In this document: positions 1-5,639 of the stretch, in pieces | Layout: every line of letters begins with the position of its first letter | How positions within the stretch are numbered: position 1 is the stretch's first letter | Origin: Cyanobacteriota bacterium | Lineage (GTDB): Bacteria > Cyanobacteriota > Cyanobacteriia > Phormidesmidales > Phormidesmidaceae | Reading direction: 5' to 3' | Length of the DNA: 6,932 nt | Assembly: GCA_027483425.1 (NCBI GenBank) | Contig: JAIXUR010000392.1 | Coordinates: 1 to 6,932, forward strand | The notes under the pieces: generated by a model | The model's database searches: none | What the model saw: the letters and a program-made list of their open reading frames with translations, nothing else | What the model was told of the DNA's origin: nothing | Position numbers and translations under genes: made by a program

Positions 1-9
1 CCAACATCC

Positions 10-1641
10 ATGACACCTGACCATCAGCCCGCCACAGCCTCCTTGAAGGGGATTTCTGGCGGGCTTTTTGATCGGCTTCCGGTGAACAGCGGGCATCTAA
101 ATCAGGTGGTGACCGCTGAGCAAATGCGGGCCATTGAAGCCCACCTGTTTGATCAGGGTATGCCCGTGGCGGCCCTAATGGAAAAGGTGGCGGGTCGCAT
201 GGCCAGTTGGGTAATGGCCCAGTTTCCTCGACAGCGGTATCCGCGAGTGGCCATTGTGGTGGGGCCGGGGCACAACGGCGGCGATGCCCTGGTGGTGGGC
301 CGAGAGCTGGCGGCCCAGGGCTATCGGGTGCAGCTGTGCAGCCCCACCCGTCGCCACAAGCCGCTGACCGCCGACCACCTGCGCTATGTGACCTATCTGG
401 GCCTGCCAGTTGTGGAGGAGATCAGCGCGATCGCCCCCTGGGACCTGCTGATCGACGGGTTGTTTGGCTTTGGCCTCGAGCACCCGGTAGAGGGGGCTAT
501 GGCCGACGTGATTACCGCCATCAATGCCGCCCAGGGCCCCATCGTCAGCCTCGACCTACCCTCGGGGTTGCACACGGATACCGGGGCCGTACTAGGTGTG
601 GCGGTGCGGGCCACCCACACTCTCTGTTTGGGCCTGTGGAAGCGGGCCTTTTGCCAGGATGGGGCGTTGGCCTACCTGGGACAGTGCCATTTACTTGATG
701 TGGATATTCCCCCCGAGGCGATCGCCGCCGTACTGGGGCCACAGCCCCTGGTGCGGCGGGCCACCCTGGTGACGGTGCGCGAAAAACTTCCCCTGCCCCG
801 CCCGCCCGACACCCATAAGTATCGGGTGGGTCACCTATTGCTCGTGGCCGGGTCGCGGCCCTACGCTGGGGCGGCCCTGCTGGCGGCCCTGGGGGCTAGG
901 GCCAGTGGGGTAGGCATGCTCACCCTAGCAGTGCCTGAGTCGCTGCGGCTGATGGTGGTCGCGCAGATCCCCGAGGCGCTGGTGGTGGGCTGCCCCGAGA
1001 CGGACGGGGGCGCGATCGCCCACTTTCCCGCCGACCTAGACCTGGGCCGCTACAGTGCGATCGCCTGTGGCCCAGGTCTCAGCCGCGAGGCGATCGCTCC
1101 CGTTCAAGCGGCCCTCCACAGCGCTGTTCCCCTCCTGCTCGATGCCGATGGCCTCAACCTGCTGGCAGAACTGGGCACTACCGCTGTCCTGGCATCGCGA
1201 TCGGCCCCCACAGTGCTCACGCCCCACCGGGGCGAGTTTGAGCGGTTATTTCCTGGGGTCTTGGCCGCGACGGATGCGGACTCGGCGGCCCAGGCGGCGG
1301 CTCAGCAAAGCGGCGCGGTGGTGCTGCTGAAGGGGGCCTGTACGGCGATCGCCCATCCCAATGGCAGCCTGTGGTACGTGCCCGAGAGCACCCCGGCCCT
1401 GGCCCGAGGCGGCAGCGGCGATGTGCTCACCGGGCTGATTGGCGGGCTGCTGGCCCAGGGGATTGACCCAGCCGACAGTGCTCCAGATGCCGCCCTAGAT
1501 GCCGCCCTAGTGGGAGCCTGGTGGCACGGCCAGGCCGCCCGCGCCGCCGCCGCCGAGAGAACGGAACTGGGGGTAGACGGCACCCATCTGGCCCAATACC
1601 TAAACCCGGTGCTGGCCCAGGTGCTAGCCTGGGGAGCGTGA
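10..1641 (+). CDS. nnr: Bifunctional NAD(P)H-hydrate epimerase / ADP-dependent NAD(P)H-hydrate dehydratase
   Basis: Repairs NADHX and NADPHX, the damaged hydrated forms of the nicotinamide cofactors, in the cytoplasm. The N-terminal YjeF_N/NnrE domain (about residues 33-255) interconverts the epimers. The C-terminal ribokinase-like NnrD domain (about 257-540) dehydrates the S form using ADP. Seen in NnrE: VVTAEQM at 33-39, a glycine-rich GPGHNGGDA at 85-93, DGLFGFGL at 149-156 and SLDLPSG at 180-186. Seen in NnrD: HKYRVGHLLLVAGS at 269-282, DADGLN at 378-383, TPHRGEFERL at 404-413 and GGSGDVLTGLIGG at 467-479, the nucleotide/Mg loop. The 543-residue length is normal for the fused bacterial form. 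The frame stays open to the left edge, so the ATG at 10 is provisional. The first 32 residues lie before the conserved domain, and GTG codons at 82, 106 or 109 are alternatives. The stop overlaps the next gene's start, which suggests translational coupling. Six HIP1 octamers lie inside. Confidence 0.93.
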   Translation: MTPDHQPATASLKGISGGLFDRLPVNSGHLNQVVTAEQMRAIEAHLFDQGMPVAALMEKVAGRMASWVMAQFPRQRYPRVAIVVGPGHNGGDALVVGRELAAQGYRVQLCSPTRRHKPLTADHLRYVTYLGLPVVEEISAIAPWDLLIDGLFGFGLEHPVEGAMADVITAINAAQGPIVSLDLPSGLHTDTGAVLGVAVRATHTLCLGLWKRAFCQDGALAYLGQCHLLDVDIPPEAIAAVLGPQPLVRRATLVTVREKLPLPRPPDTHKYRVGHLLLVAGSRPYAGAALLAALGARASGVGMLTLAVPESLRLMVVAQIPEALVVGCPETDGGAIAHFPADLDLGRYSAIACGPGLSREAIAPVQAALHSAVPLLLDADGLNLLAELGTTAVLASRSAPTVLTPHRGEFERLFPGVLAATDADSAAQAAAQQSGAVVLLKGACTAIAHPNGSLWYVPESTPALARGGSGDVLTGLIGGLLAQGIDPADSAPDAALDAALVGAWWHGQAARAAAAERTELGVDGTHLAQYLNPVLAQVLAWGA

Positions 1642-2270
1642 GTTTATTTCTGGGTGGACTGGCCTTGTTTGCTTTCGACCAAATCACCCTGCCCCAGGGC
1701 TTTCAGGAGGGGATTGTGCTCCTGGCCTACCTGCTGGCGCTGATGTGGGCCCTAGCCGTCGTAGATTTTGTCACCGGGCGGCGGGTGCTGAACCAGCTCA
1801 GCATTGAGCCCCGCAGCCTGGAGGGGCTGCCGGGCATCGCCGTAGCGCCCTTGCTCCACGGTGGCTTTGGCCACCTGGCCGCCAACTCTGGCCCCCTGGT
1901 GATTTTGGGCACCGTGATTTTGCTCCAGGGGCTCGAAGTGCTGGGGTTGGTGACGGTGTTTTGCTGGCTGTTTAGCGGTGTGGGCATTTGGCTGTTGGGT
2001 CGCCCCGGCACCCGGCACCTGGGTGCCAGTGGCGTAGTGTTTGGCTATTTGGGCTATATTTTGCTGCACGGCTATTTTGAGCGCAGCCCGGCGGCGATCG
2101 CCGCTGCGGTGGTCGTCGGCTTGCTCTACGGCAGCGCCCTGTGGGGGCTACTGCCCCTCCAGCGGGGCAAGTCGTGGGTGGGCCATGGCATGGGGTTTCT
2201 GGGGGGTGCGATCGTCGCCCGCAAGCTAGATATCATGCTGGAATGGGTAAGGTACAACTCTGGCTTTTAG
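1638..2270 (+). CDS. Rhomboid family intramembrane serine protease
   Basis: A polytopic inner or thylakoid membrane protease of 210 residues that would cleave transmembrane substrates with a Ser-His dyad. Visible motifs: HGGFGHLAAN at 74-83, matching the rhomboid HxxxHLxxN of the second transmembrane segment (oxyanion His79 and Asn83); GASGVVFG at 129-136 with nucleophile Ser131; and GHGMGFLGG at 182-190 with catalytic His183. Hydrophobic stretches near 3-13, 25-45, 85-120, 131-147, 152-173 and 183-195 fit a compact six-helix rhomboid core. The start is the GTG at 1638, which shares bases with the TGA of nnr (GTGA overlap). A longer reading frame back to 1521 exists, but its leader is an arginine/proline-rich shadow of nnr. 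GGGGAG sits almost directly against the GTG, too close for a good ribosome site, so translation probably depends on readthrough coupling from nnr. The natural substrate cannot be told. Confidence 0.88.
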   Translation: MSLFLGGLALFAFDQITLPQGFQEGIVLLAYLLALMWALAVVDFVTGRRVLNQLSIEPRSLEGLPGIAVAPLLHGGFGHLAANSGPLVILGTVILLQGLEVLGLVTVFCWLFSGVGIWLLGRPGTRHLGASGVVFGYLGYILLHGYFERSPAAIAAAVVVGLLYGSALWGLLPLQRGKSWVGHGMGFLGGAIVARKLDIMLEWVRYNSGF

Positions 2271-2315
2271 AGGCTATTGCTGCCTCGATAGATAGTCTGT
2301 ATTTCTGGATCCTCT

Positions 2316-2340
2316 CAGGGCGGAGCCCTGCGCCCCTACG
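2316..2340. repeat. GC-rich palindromic interspersed repeat, copy 1
   Basis: CAGGGC (2316-2321), a GGA loop and GCCCTG (2325-2330) form a perfect 6-base hairpin, followed by CGCCCCTAC. The 12-mer CTGCGCCCCTAC (2328-2339) and the opening CAGGGCG are shared with a second copy at 6291-6317 in the same orientation. It lies just after the rhomboid gene, between two coding regions. This looks like a short intergenic repeat family of the host genome. It could also act as the 3' hairpin of the nnr-rhomboid transcript, although no T-run follows. Confidence 0.6.
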
Positions 2341-2359
2341 CTAAAATCGCCAATCCAAA

Positions 2360-2563
2360 ATGCCCGACTCCTCTTCCCACCTCACCCCCGACGAGCTAGA
2401 GCGCTGGCGCTTTGGCCTGGCCCAGGCCAACCTCAACAATATTCTCTGCCACTGCCGCGACTGCGACGAGACCTGGATGGCCTCTGACGATGAAAATCTA
2501 GCCTGCACCTGCGGTAGCCGCCGGGTCGAGTACATCGCCTGCTGGCAGTTCCCCGACGATTGA
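2360..2563 (+). CDS. Small cysteine-rich zinc-ribbon-like protein
   Basis: A 67-residue soluble protein of unknown function. It has six cysteines, at 30, 32, 35, 49, 51 and 61. The pattern CHCRDC (30-35), about 13 acidic/polar residues, then CTCGS (49-53) is the spacing of a small zinc ribbon with two metal-binding knuckles. Typical ribbon positions are also kept, such as the aromatic after the first knuckle (Trp39) and VEYI after the second. The N-terminal half (LTPDELERWRFGLAQANLN) looks like one amphipathic helix. The ATG at 2360 has no ribosome-binding site. A TAAAAT box (2342-2347) lies 12 bases upstream and could be a -10 element giving a very short leader, but I see no matching -35. 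It looks like a conserved cyanobacterial hypothetical rather than a chance frame, because the cysteine spacing is too regular. A role in binding metal, nucleic acid or a partner protein is inference only. Confidence 0.72.
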   Translation: MPDSSSHLTPDELERWRFGLAQANLNNILCHCRDCDETWMASDDENLACTCGSRRVEYIACWQFPDD

Positions 2564-2583
2564 GGGGCTGTAAGAGAATGGTG

Positions 2584-2647
2584 AGAAACCGGGTTTCTGC
2601 CCAAGTTTGTAGCTTGTAAACTAGCCTCTGCTAGAAATCGGGTCTCT
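2584..2647. repeat. Two degenerate copies of an AGAAACCGGGTTTCT-type palindromic repeat
   Basis: The 15-mer AGAAACCGGGTTTCT at 2584-2598 is a near-palindrome with 7-base arms around one base. A second copy, AGAAATCGGGTCTCT at 2633-2647, differs at two positions and starts 49 bases later. Between them lie AGTTT/AAACT (2604-2608, 2618-2622) and CTAGC-CTCT-GCTAG (2621-2634), both of which can pair. Short repeats of this kind between genes are, from memory, common in many cyanobacterial genomes. The 137-base space 2564-2700 holds no convincing gene. It lies between the convergent 67-residue gene and the DUF4926-like gene, so the hairpins could help end both transcripts. Confidence 0.5.
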
Positions 2648-2700
2648 GAGGCAAAATTTAACGACGTTCCTCTGTCATCAGAAACCAATTGTCCAATGAC

Positions 2701-3135
2701 CTAGCTCCGCGTCGGAGTTTGGGCCGCAGGCGTGGTGCGCTGCTGCCGATGCTGCAAAAATTCCGCGAAGGTTTGCACCTCTGCTAGCAGAGACTCTGGC
2801 ATGTTGTCGAGTAGGCGAAACAGGTTACCTTTGATGGCGCTGGGGCGATGTAAAAGATTCATTTGGGTCGCTTTCACCACCTCTACCCCCAGGGTTTCGC
2901 GAAATGCGGTGGGATTATCGTGGGTAGATCGCTTCAGCCCAGCCTCGTCCTCCAGACTTACCCAGTCGCCAAACAGTTCAACTAAAAACGCCTCATCGGG
3001 ATCCAGCACCTCCACAATCGTCCCTGTGGTGCCGACCGGAGCCACCGTCAACGGCTCTAGGGCATTGCTCATCTCCCCACAGAGGGAGATTGCTTCGGTA
3101 AGCTGCACCTGATCGAATAGCTCAAATTGCTCCAT
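2701..3135 (-). CDS. DUF4926-like protein with DUF2281-like antitoxin-type C-terminus
   Basis: A 144-residue soluble protein of unknown function. Residues 4-65 (FELFDQVQLTEAI, then VAPVGTTGTIVEVL, then AFLVELFGDW) have the layout of DUF4926: a small beta barrel with a turn-rich GTTGTIVEV strand and an acidic V-E-F/L strand. Residues 108-132 (LLDNMPESLLAEVQTFAEF and onward) match the LP-x-EVxxFxxFL helix of DUF2281, a family often encoded beside PIN-type toxins as a presumed antitoxin. I chose the ATG at 3133-3135 because GGAGGGGAGA lies just upstream on the minus strand. A longer GTG start at 3207 adds 24 unconserved-looking residues and has no such site. No toxin-like frame lies on either side (2564-2700 or 3136-3286), so if it belongs to a toxin-antitoxin class it is an orphan here. 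It follows trpD on the same strand by 151 bases and could be co-transcribed. Family names are from motif recall, not a search. Confidence 0.72.
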   Translation of the reverse strand: MEQFELFDQVQLTEAISLCGEMSNALEPLTVAPVGTTGTIVEVLDPDEAFLVELFGDWVSLEDEAGLKRSTHDNPTAFRETLGVEVVKATQMNLLHRPSAIKGNLFRLLDNMPESLLAEVQTFAEFLQHRQQRTTPAAQTPTRS

Positions 3136-3230
3136 CAGTTCTCTCCCCTCCGTTCTGGAATAGCGGTAACAAACCGAGCGGCTGTCTCCCCTGGGCGCAC
3201 AATCCACCCTGTTCTAACCCACCACATTAA

Positions 3231-3275
3231 GCCGGTCTCTCCCCGCCCTGGCCAATGGGTAGAGCCTTGACCGGC
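3231..3275 (-). terminator. Inverted repeat downstream of trpD, possible terminator
   Basis: GCCGGTC (3231-3237) and GACCGGC (3269-3275) are perfect 7-base arms. The 31-base loop has its own short pairing options (CTCT 3237-3240 with AGAG 3261-3264). The structure begins 11 bases past the trpD stop. No T-run follows on the minus strand, so it is not a canonical intrinsic terminator. It could attenuate or stabilise the trpD transcript before the DUF4926-like gene. Confidence 0.35.
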
Positions 3276-3286
3276 AGGGCATGAGA

Positions 3287-4357
3287 TTACGCCAAAAACG
3301 TCACCAGGGCTTGCAGCTTAGCCCAGGCCGCCCCACTAGCGAGAATGTCTTGGGCCAAGGTAATGCCTTCGGCCACAGTAGCCTCTAGGGTGTCGCCGTT
3401 TACCCGTTCACCCACCTTGAGGGCCAGGGCCGCATTCAGGGCCACCACATCCCGCTGGGCCTGGGTGCCCTTGCCCTGGAGCACGGCGGTCAGGATGGCG
3501 GTGTTTTCCTCAATTTCGCCGCCACGGATGTCGCTTAGGGGGGCGGCTGTCAGCCCTAGGGCCTGGGGATCAAGCACGGCGCTGATCACCTGGCCATTTT
3601 CGACCACCGATAGGTCGGTTTTATCGCCTAGCCCCGCTTCATCCAGCCGCTCTCGCCCGTGGAGCACGATCGCCTGGGGAATGCCCAGCTGATTGAGGGC
3701 GGCGGCCATGGCCGGTACCACAGCCCCATCGTAGACCCCAATCACCTGCCCGGTGGGCTGCAAGGGGTTGACCAACGGTCCCAGCAGGTTAAACACCGTG
3801 CGCACCTTGAGGGTGCTGCGCAGGGGGGCTACCGCCTTCATGGCTGGGTGCCAGCCCCGGGCAAACAGGAAGGTAACCCCCACCTCATCCAGCGCCGCTT
3901 TCACTCGCTCGGGGGCCGCAGCCAAGTTGACGCCCAGGGCTTCTAGCACATCGGCAGATCCCACCTTGCTGGAGGCGGAGCGGTTGCCGTGCTTGGCCAC
4001 CCTTACCCCCGCCGCCGCCGCCACAAAGGCCACGGCGGTAGAGATATTAAACGTGTGGGCGCCATCGCCCCCGGTGCCACAGGTATCAATGCAGGGGGTG
4101 GCGTGGTGGAGTTTGCCTTCGCCCCCCAGGGATTGCCCCTGGAGCACCCGCGCCATGCCCGCCAGTTCTGCCGCCGACACGCCCTTGGCCTGGAGTGCGG
4201 CCAGCAACCCGCCCGACACCACATCGGGAATGCTCTCGCTGAGCCACCCACGCATCAGGGTTTCGGCCTGTTCTTGGTTGAGCGATTCGCCCACGATCAA
4301 ACGCTGCAAGAGCGCTGACCAGTCTTGGGTGGGGGCAGTGGGCATGGCCTGGGTCAC
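3287..4357 (-). CDS. trpD: Anthranilate phosphoribosyltransferase
   Basis: Transfers the phosphoribosyl group of PRPP to anthranilate, the second committed step from chorismate to tryptophan, in the cytoplasm. Visible family motifs, numbered from the chosen GTG start: helical N-domain with LLQRLIVGESLNQEQAETLM; the PRPP loop DTCGTGGDG (near 91-99); NISTAVAFVAAAAGVRVAKHGNRS with the KHGNR segment; the SSKVGSADVLEALG segment; the FLFARGWHPAMK anthranilate-binding region; and RTVFNLLGPLVNPLQP. The last part carries the usual ERLDEAGLGDKT region. Length is about 356 residues, typical for cyanobacterial TrpD. The frame extends to a TTG at 4396. I prefer the GTG at 4355-4357 because AGGAG (4366-4370, minus strand) sits exactly eight bases before it. 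The ATG at 4345 would be 20 bases away. The gene stands alone, with no trpC, trpE or trpG beside it, as is usual in cyanobacteria where trp genes are scattered. No HIP1 site lies inside. Confidence 0.95.
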   Translation of the reverse strand: MTQAMPTAPTQDWSALLQRLIVGESLNQEQAETLMRGWLSESIPDVVSGGLLAALQAKGVSAAELAGMARVLQGQSLGGEGKLHHATPCIDTCGTGGDGAHTFNISTAVAFVAAAAGVRVAKHGNRSASSKVGSADVLEALGVNLAAAPERVKAALDEVGVTFLFARGWHPAMKAVAPLRSTLKVRTVFNLLGPLVNPLQPTGQVIGVYDGAVVPAMAAALNQLGIPQAIVLHGRERLDEAGLGDKTDLSVVENGQVISAVLDPQALGLTAAPLSDIRGGEIEENTAILTAVLQGKGTQAQRDVVALNAALALKVGERVNGDTLEATVAEGITLAQDILASGAAWAKLQALVTFLA

Positions 4358-4450
4358 GGCGTAGGCTCCTGGGTAGGGGGCAGAATCAGGTATCAAAATC
4401 TATCTAACCCCAGAATGGCCCCTTTGGGCTATGGATGGGCCATGGGTGAA

Positions 4451-4497
4451 CTATCGGTGGGCCAGAGGATGCTAGGGGTATTGAAAAATCCCGATAG
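4451..4497. repeat. Spaced inverted repeat in the trpD/HCP divergent region
   Basis: CTATCGG (4451-4457) and CCGATAG (4491-4497) are perfect 7-base arms 33 bases apart, sitting between the divergent trpD and HCP genes. A possible -35 hexamer for HCP, TTGAAA (4481-4486), lies between the arms, with CATAAG/TAAGTA near 4502-4509 as weak -10 options. The arms could be operator half-sites or a leader hairpin. Evidence is limited to the symmetry and the position. Confidence 0.3.
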
Positions 4498-4534
4498 AGC
4501 ACATAAGTATGTCAAATGCATGAATGTTAAGAAT

Positions 4535-4560
4535 TTTGTAATTTTTTGTTACCTTGTAAC
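4535..4560 (-). promoter_or_regulatory. HLR1-like (RpaB-type) direct repeats upstream of HCP
   Basis: The AT-rich leader of the HCP gene carries three tandem 8-mers on the plus strand: TTTGTAAT (4535-4542), TTTGTTAC (4545-4552) and CTTGTAAC (4553-4560). Read on the minus strand, the second and first become GTAACAAA and ATTACAAA, separated by two bases. This is the layout of the cyanobacterial HLR1 element, two (G/T)TTACA(T/A)(T/A) copies with a 2-base gap, matching 14 of 16 positions. The third copy gives GTTACAAG, 7 of 8. GTTAC-CTT-GTAAC (4548-4560) is also a small hairpin. The array ends 34 bases before the HCP ATG. RpaB binding is an inference from the motif. Confidence 0.35.
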
Positions 4561-4594
4561 AGTGAAGGCAATTTATTCCATTTCCGGAGGTTCC

Positions 4595-5092
4595 ATGACC
4601 TACACCCTAAGTGCTCCTGCAACCCTTTCTGTTGGTCTAGCTACCCCAGTATCCAGCGCAATTTCAGCCTTCAAGGGCTTAGCCACCGATGAGCAACTCG
4701 GTCTGCTCTGGGTGCTGTACGACAATATGGGCCAGGCCATCACCCCCGCTGCCCCAGGTGCCGCCCGCCTACAGTTTGCCGAAGGTCTGCTGGCCCAGGT
4801 GCGAGCCATGACTGGCACCGAGCAGCTTCAATTTATGCGCGACTTGGTAGAGCGCAAGAGCACCCCGGCCACCCGCGCCTACGGCGTGCTGACCAACAAC
4901 ACCAAGCTGGCCTTTTGGTTCCAACTGGCCGAAGACATGGGCGTCGGCACGGTGATTCCTGTGCCAGGTACCTACAAACTGGGCAGCGCTGCTCTGGAGC
5001 TGTTTGGCCAGATTGCGACCCTTGACTTTAATCAGCAAATTACCGTGCTGCGTCAAGCGGTCATCGCCATGGGTGTAGACCCCATCGGATAA
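4595..5092 (+). CDS. Helical carotenoid protein (OCP N-terminal domain homolog, HCP)
   Basis: A 165-residue all-helical protein covering only the carotenoid-binding N-terminal domain of the orange carotenoid protein. HCPs hold a ketocarotenoid and, depending on clade, quench singlet oxygen or phycobilisome excitation. The family signature is clear: LLWVLYDNMG (37-46), ITPAAPGAARLQ (49-60), YGVLTNNTKLAFW (96-108), VIPVPGTYKL (120-129) and QQITVLRQAVIAMGVDP (147-163). Comparing with Synechocystis OCP from memory, Trp39, Tyr42, Trp108 and Arg153 correspond to the carotenoid-contact Trp41, Tyr44 and Trp110 and to Arg155. Tyr111 of OCP is replaced by Phe109. The frame runs back to 4325, but the ATG at 4595 is chosen: CGGAGG (4585-4590) lies four bases before it and the family homology begins there. 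The protein stops before the OCP linker. CTDH follows 116 bases downstream on the same strand, an arrangement known for HCP4/HCP5-type genes, so that clade is the likeliest but not proven. Confidence 0.92.
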   Translation: MTYTLSAPATLSVGLATPVSSAISAFKGLATDEQLGLLWVLYDNMGQAITPAAPGAARLQFAEGLLAQVRAMTGTEQLQFMRDLVERKSTPATRAYGVLTNNTKLAFWFQLAEDMGVGTVIPVPGTYKLGSAALELFGQIATLDFNQQITVLRQAVIAMGVDPIG

Positions 5093-5208
5093 GCCCCGTC
5101 GGATCAGTATTGGGCCCTTCGTTGGAACATTCTGACTCTGCCCTCGGGTAGATACTCGTCCTGACAGCGCCTCCTACCTTAGAACCATTGACGATTAGGA
5201 GAATGCCC

Positions 5209-5637
5209 ATGGCGACTCGTACCGCTGAAGCGCCCCTGCACCTAGCTGCGGTTTCCCCCAGTGTTGATCGTTACTTTACGGGGTTTAATGCTGAAGACTA
5301 TCGTGCCGTCGCGGCCCTATTTGAGGCCGATGGCGTACTGCTGGCTCCCTTTGAAGAGCCCATTGTTGGCCCTGATGCCATCTACACCTACCTGCAAGCC
5401 GAAGCGATTAACATGCGCGCCACCCCCCTGGCGGTAGAGGTGGCACCTAACCCTGCTGGCCCGACTCCATTGGAGACGGGCACCCAGCAGGTGGTGGTCA
5501 AAGGTCGCGTCAAAACATTGCTGTTTACTGTCAGCGTTCGGTGGATCTTCGAGCTTACGGCGACGAATACGATTCAATCAGTCGAGATTAAGCTGTTGGC
5601 CTCCCTGCAAGAGCTGATGCAGTTTGACCGAGCCTAG
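5209..5637 (+). CDS. OCP C-terminal domain homolog (CTDH), NTF2-like carotenoid carrier
   Basis: A 142-residue NTF2-like protein matching the C-terminal domain of OCP. CTDHs bind ketocarotenoid as dimers, can take it from membranes and can hand it to HCPs. Conserved features: VDRYFTGFNAEDYRAVAALF (19-38), GVLLAPFEEPIVG (42-54), the strand VVVKGRVKT (95-103), and EIKLLASLQELMQF (126-139) against IDLLASPKELLNF of OCP. Tyr22 and Trp112 correspond to the keto-group ligands Tyr201 and Trp288. OCP's Trp277 is replaced by Leu105, and the following loop is about four residues shorter. There is no cysteine anywhere in the protein. The ATG at 5209 is chosen because AGGAG (5197-5201) lies seven bases upstream. 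The ATG at 5203 is only one base from it, and the TTG at 5188 has no support. The gene probably works with the HCP gene before it. The 116-base gap shows no clear terminator or promoter, so co-transcription is plausible. Confidence 0.9.
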   Translation: MATRTAEAPLHLAAVSPSVDRYFTGFNAEDYRAVAALFEADGVLLAPFEEPIVGPDAIYTYLQAEAINMRATPLAVEVAPNPAGPTPLETGTQQVVVKGRVKTLLFTVSVRWIFELTATNTIQSVEIKLLASLQELMQFDRA

Positions 5638-5639
5638 GA

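Noticed and set aside
2341..2688. 115-residue minus-strand reading frame opposite the zinc-ribbon-like gene
   Set aside because: It is antisense to the cysteine-patterned gene, crosses the repeat region, and has low-complexity Ser/Arg-rich content.
3136..3207. 24-residue N-terminal extension of the DUF4926-like protein from a GTG
   Set aside because: No ribosome site precedes it, while the internal ATG at 3135 has GGAGG upstream and starts at the conserved region.
4325..4594. N-terminal extension of the HCP reading frame by 90 codons
   Set aside because: It crosses the trpD start and the promoter region, has no OCP similarity, and the ATG at 4595 has its own CGGAGG site.
5122..5156. Promoter for CTDH with TTGGAA and TAGATA/GATACT
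   Set aside because: Spacing between the hexamers is 21-23 bases and the -10 match is poor, so it is not better than chance.
4595..5637. A frameshifted or broken full-length OCP gene
   Set aside because: The HCP ends at the usual domain boundary, CTDH has its own ribosome site and start, and 116 bases with no linker-like sequence separate them. Two genes fit better than a pseudogene.
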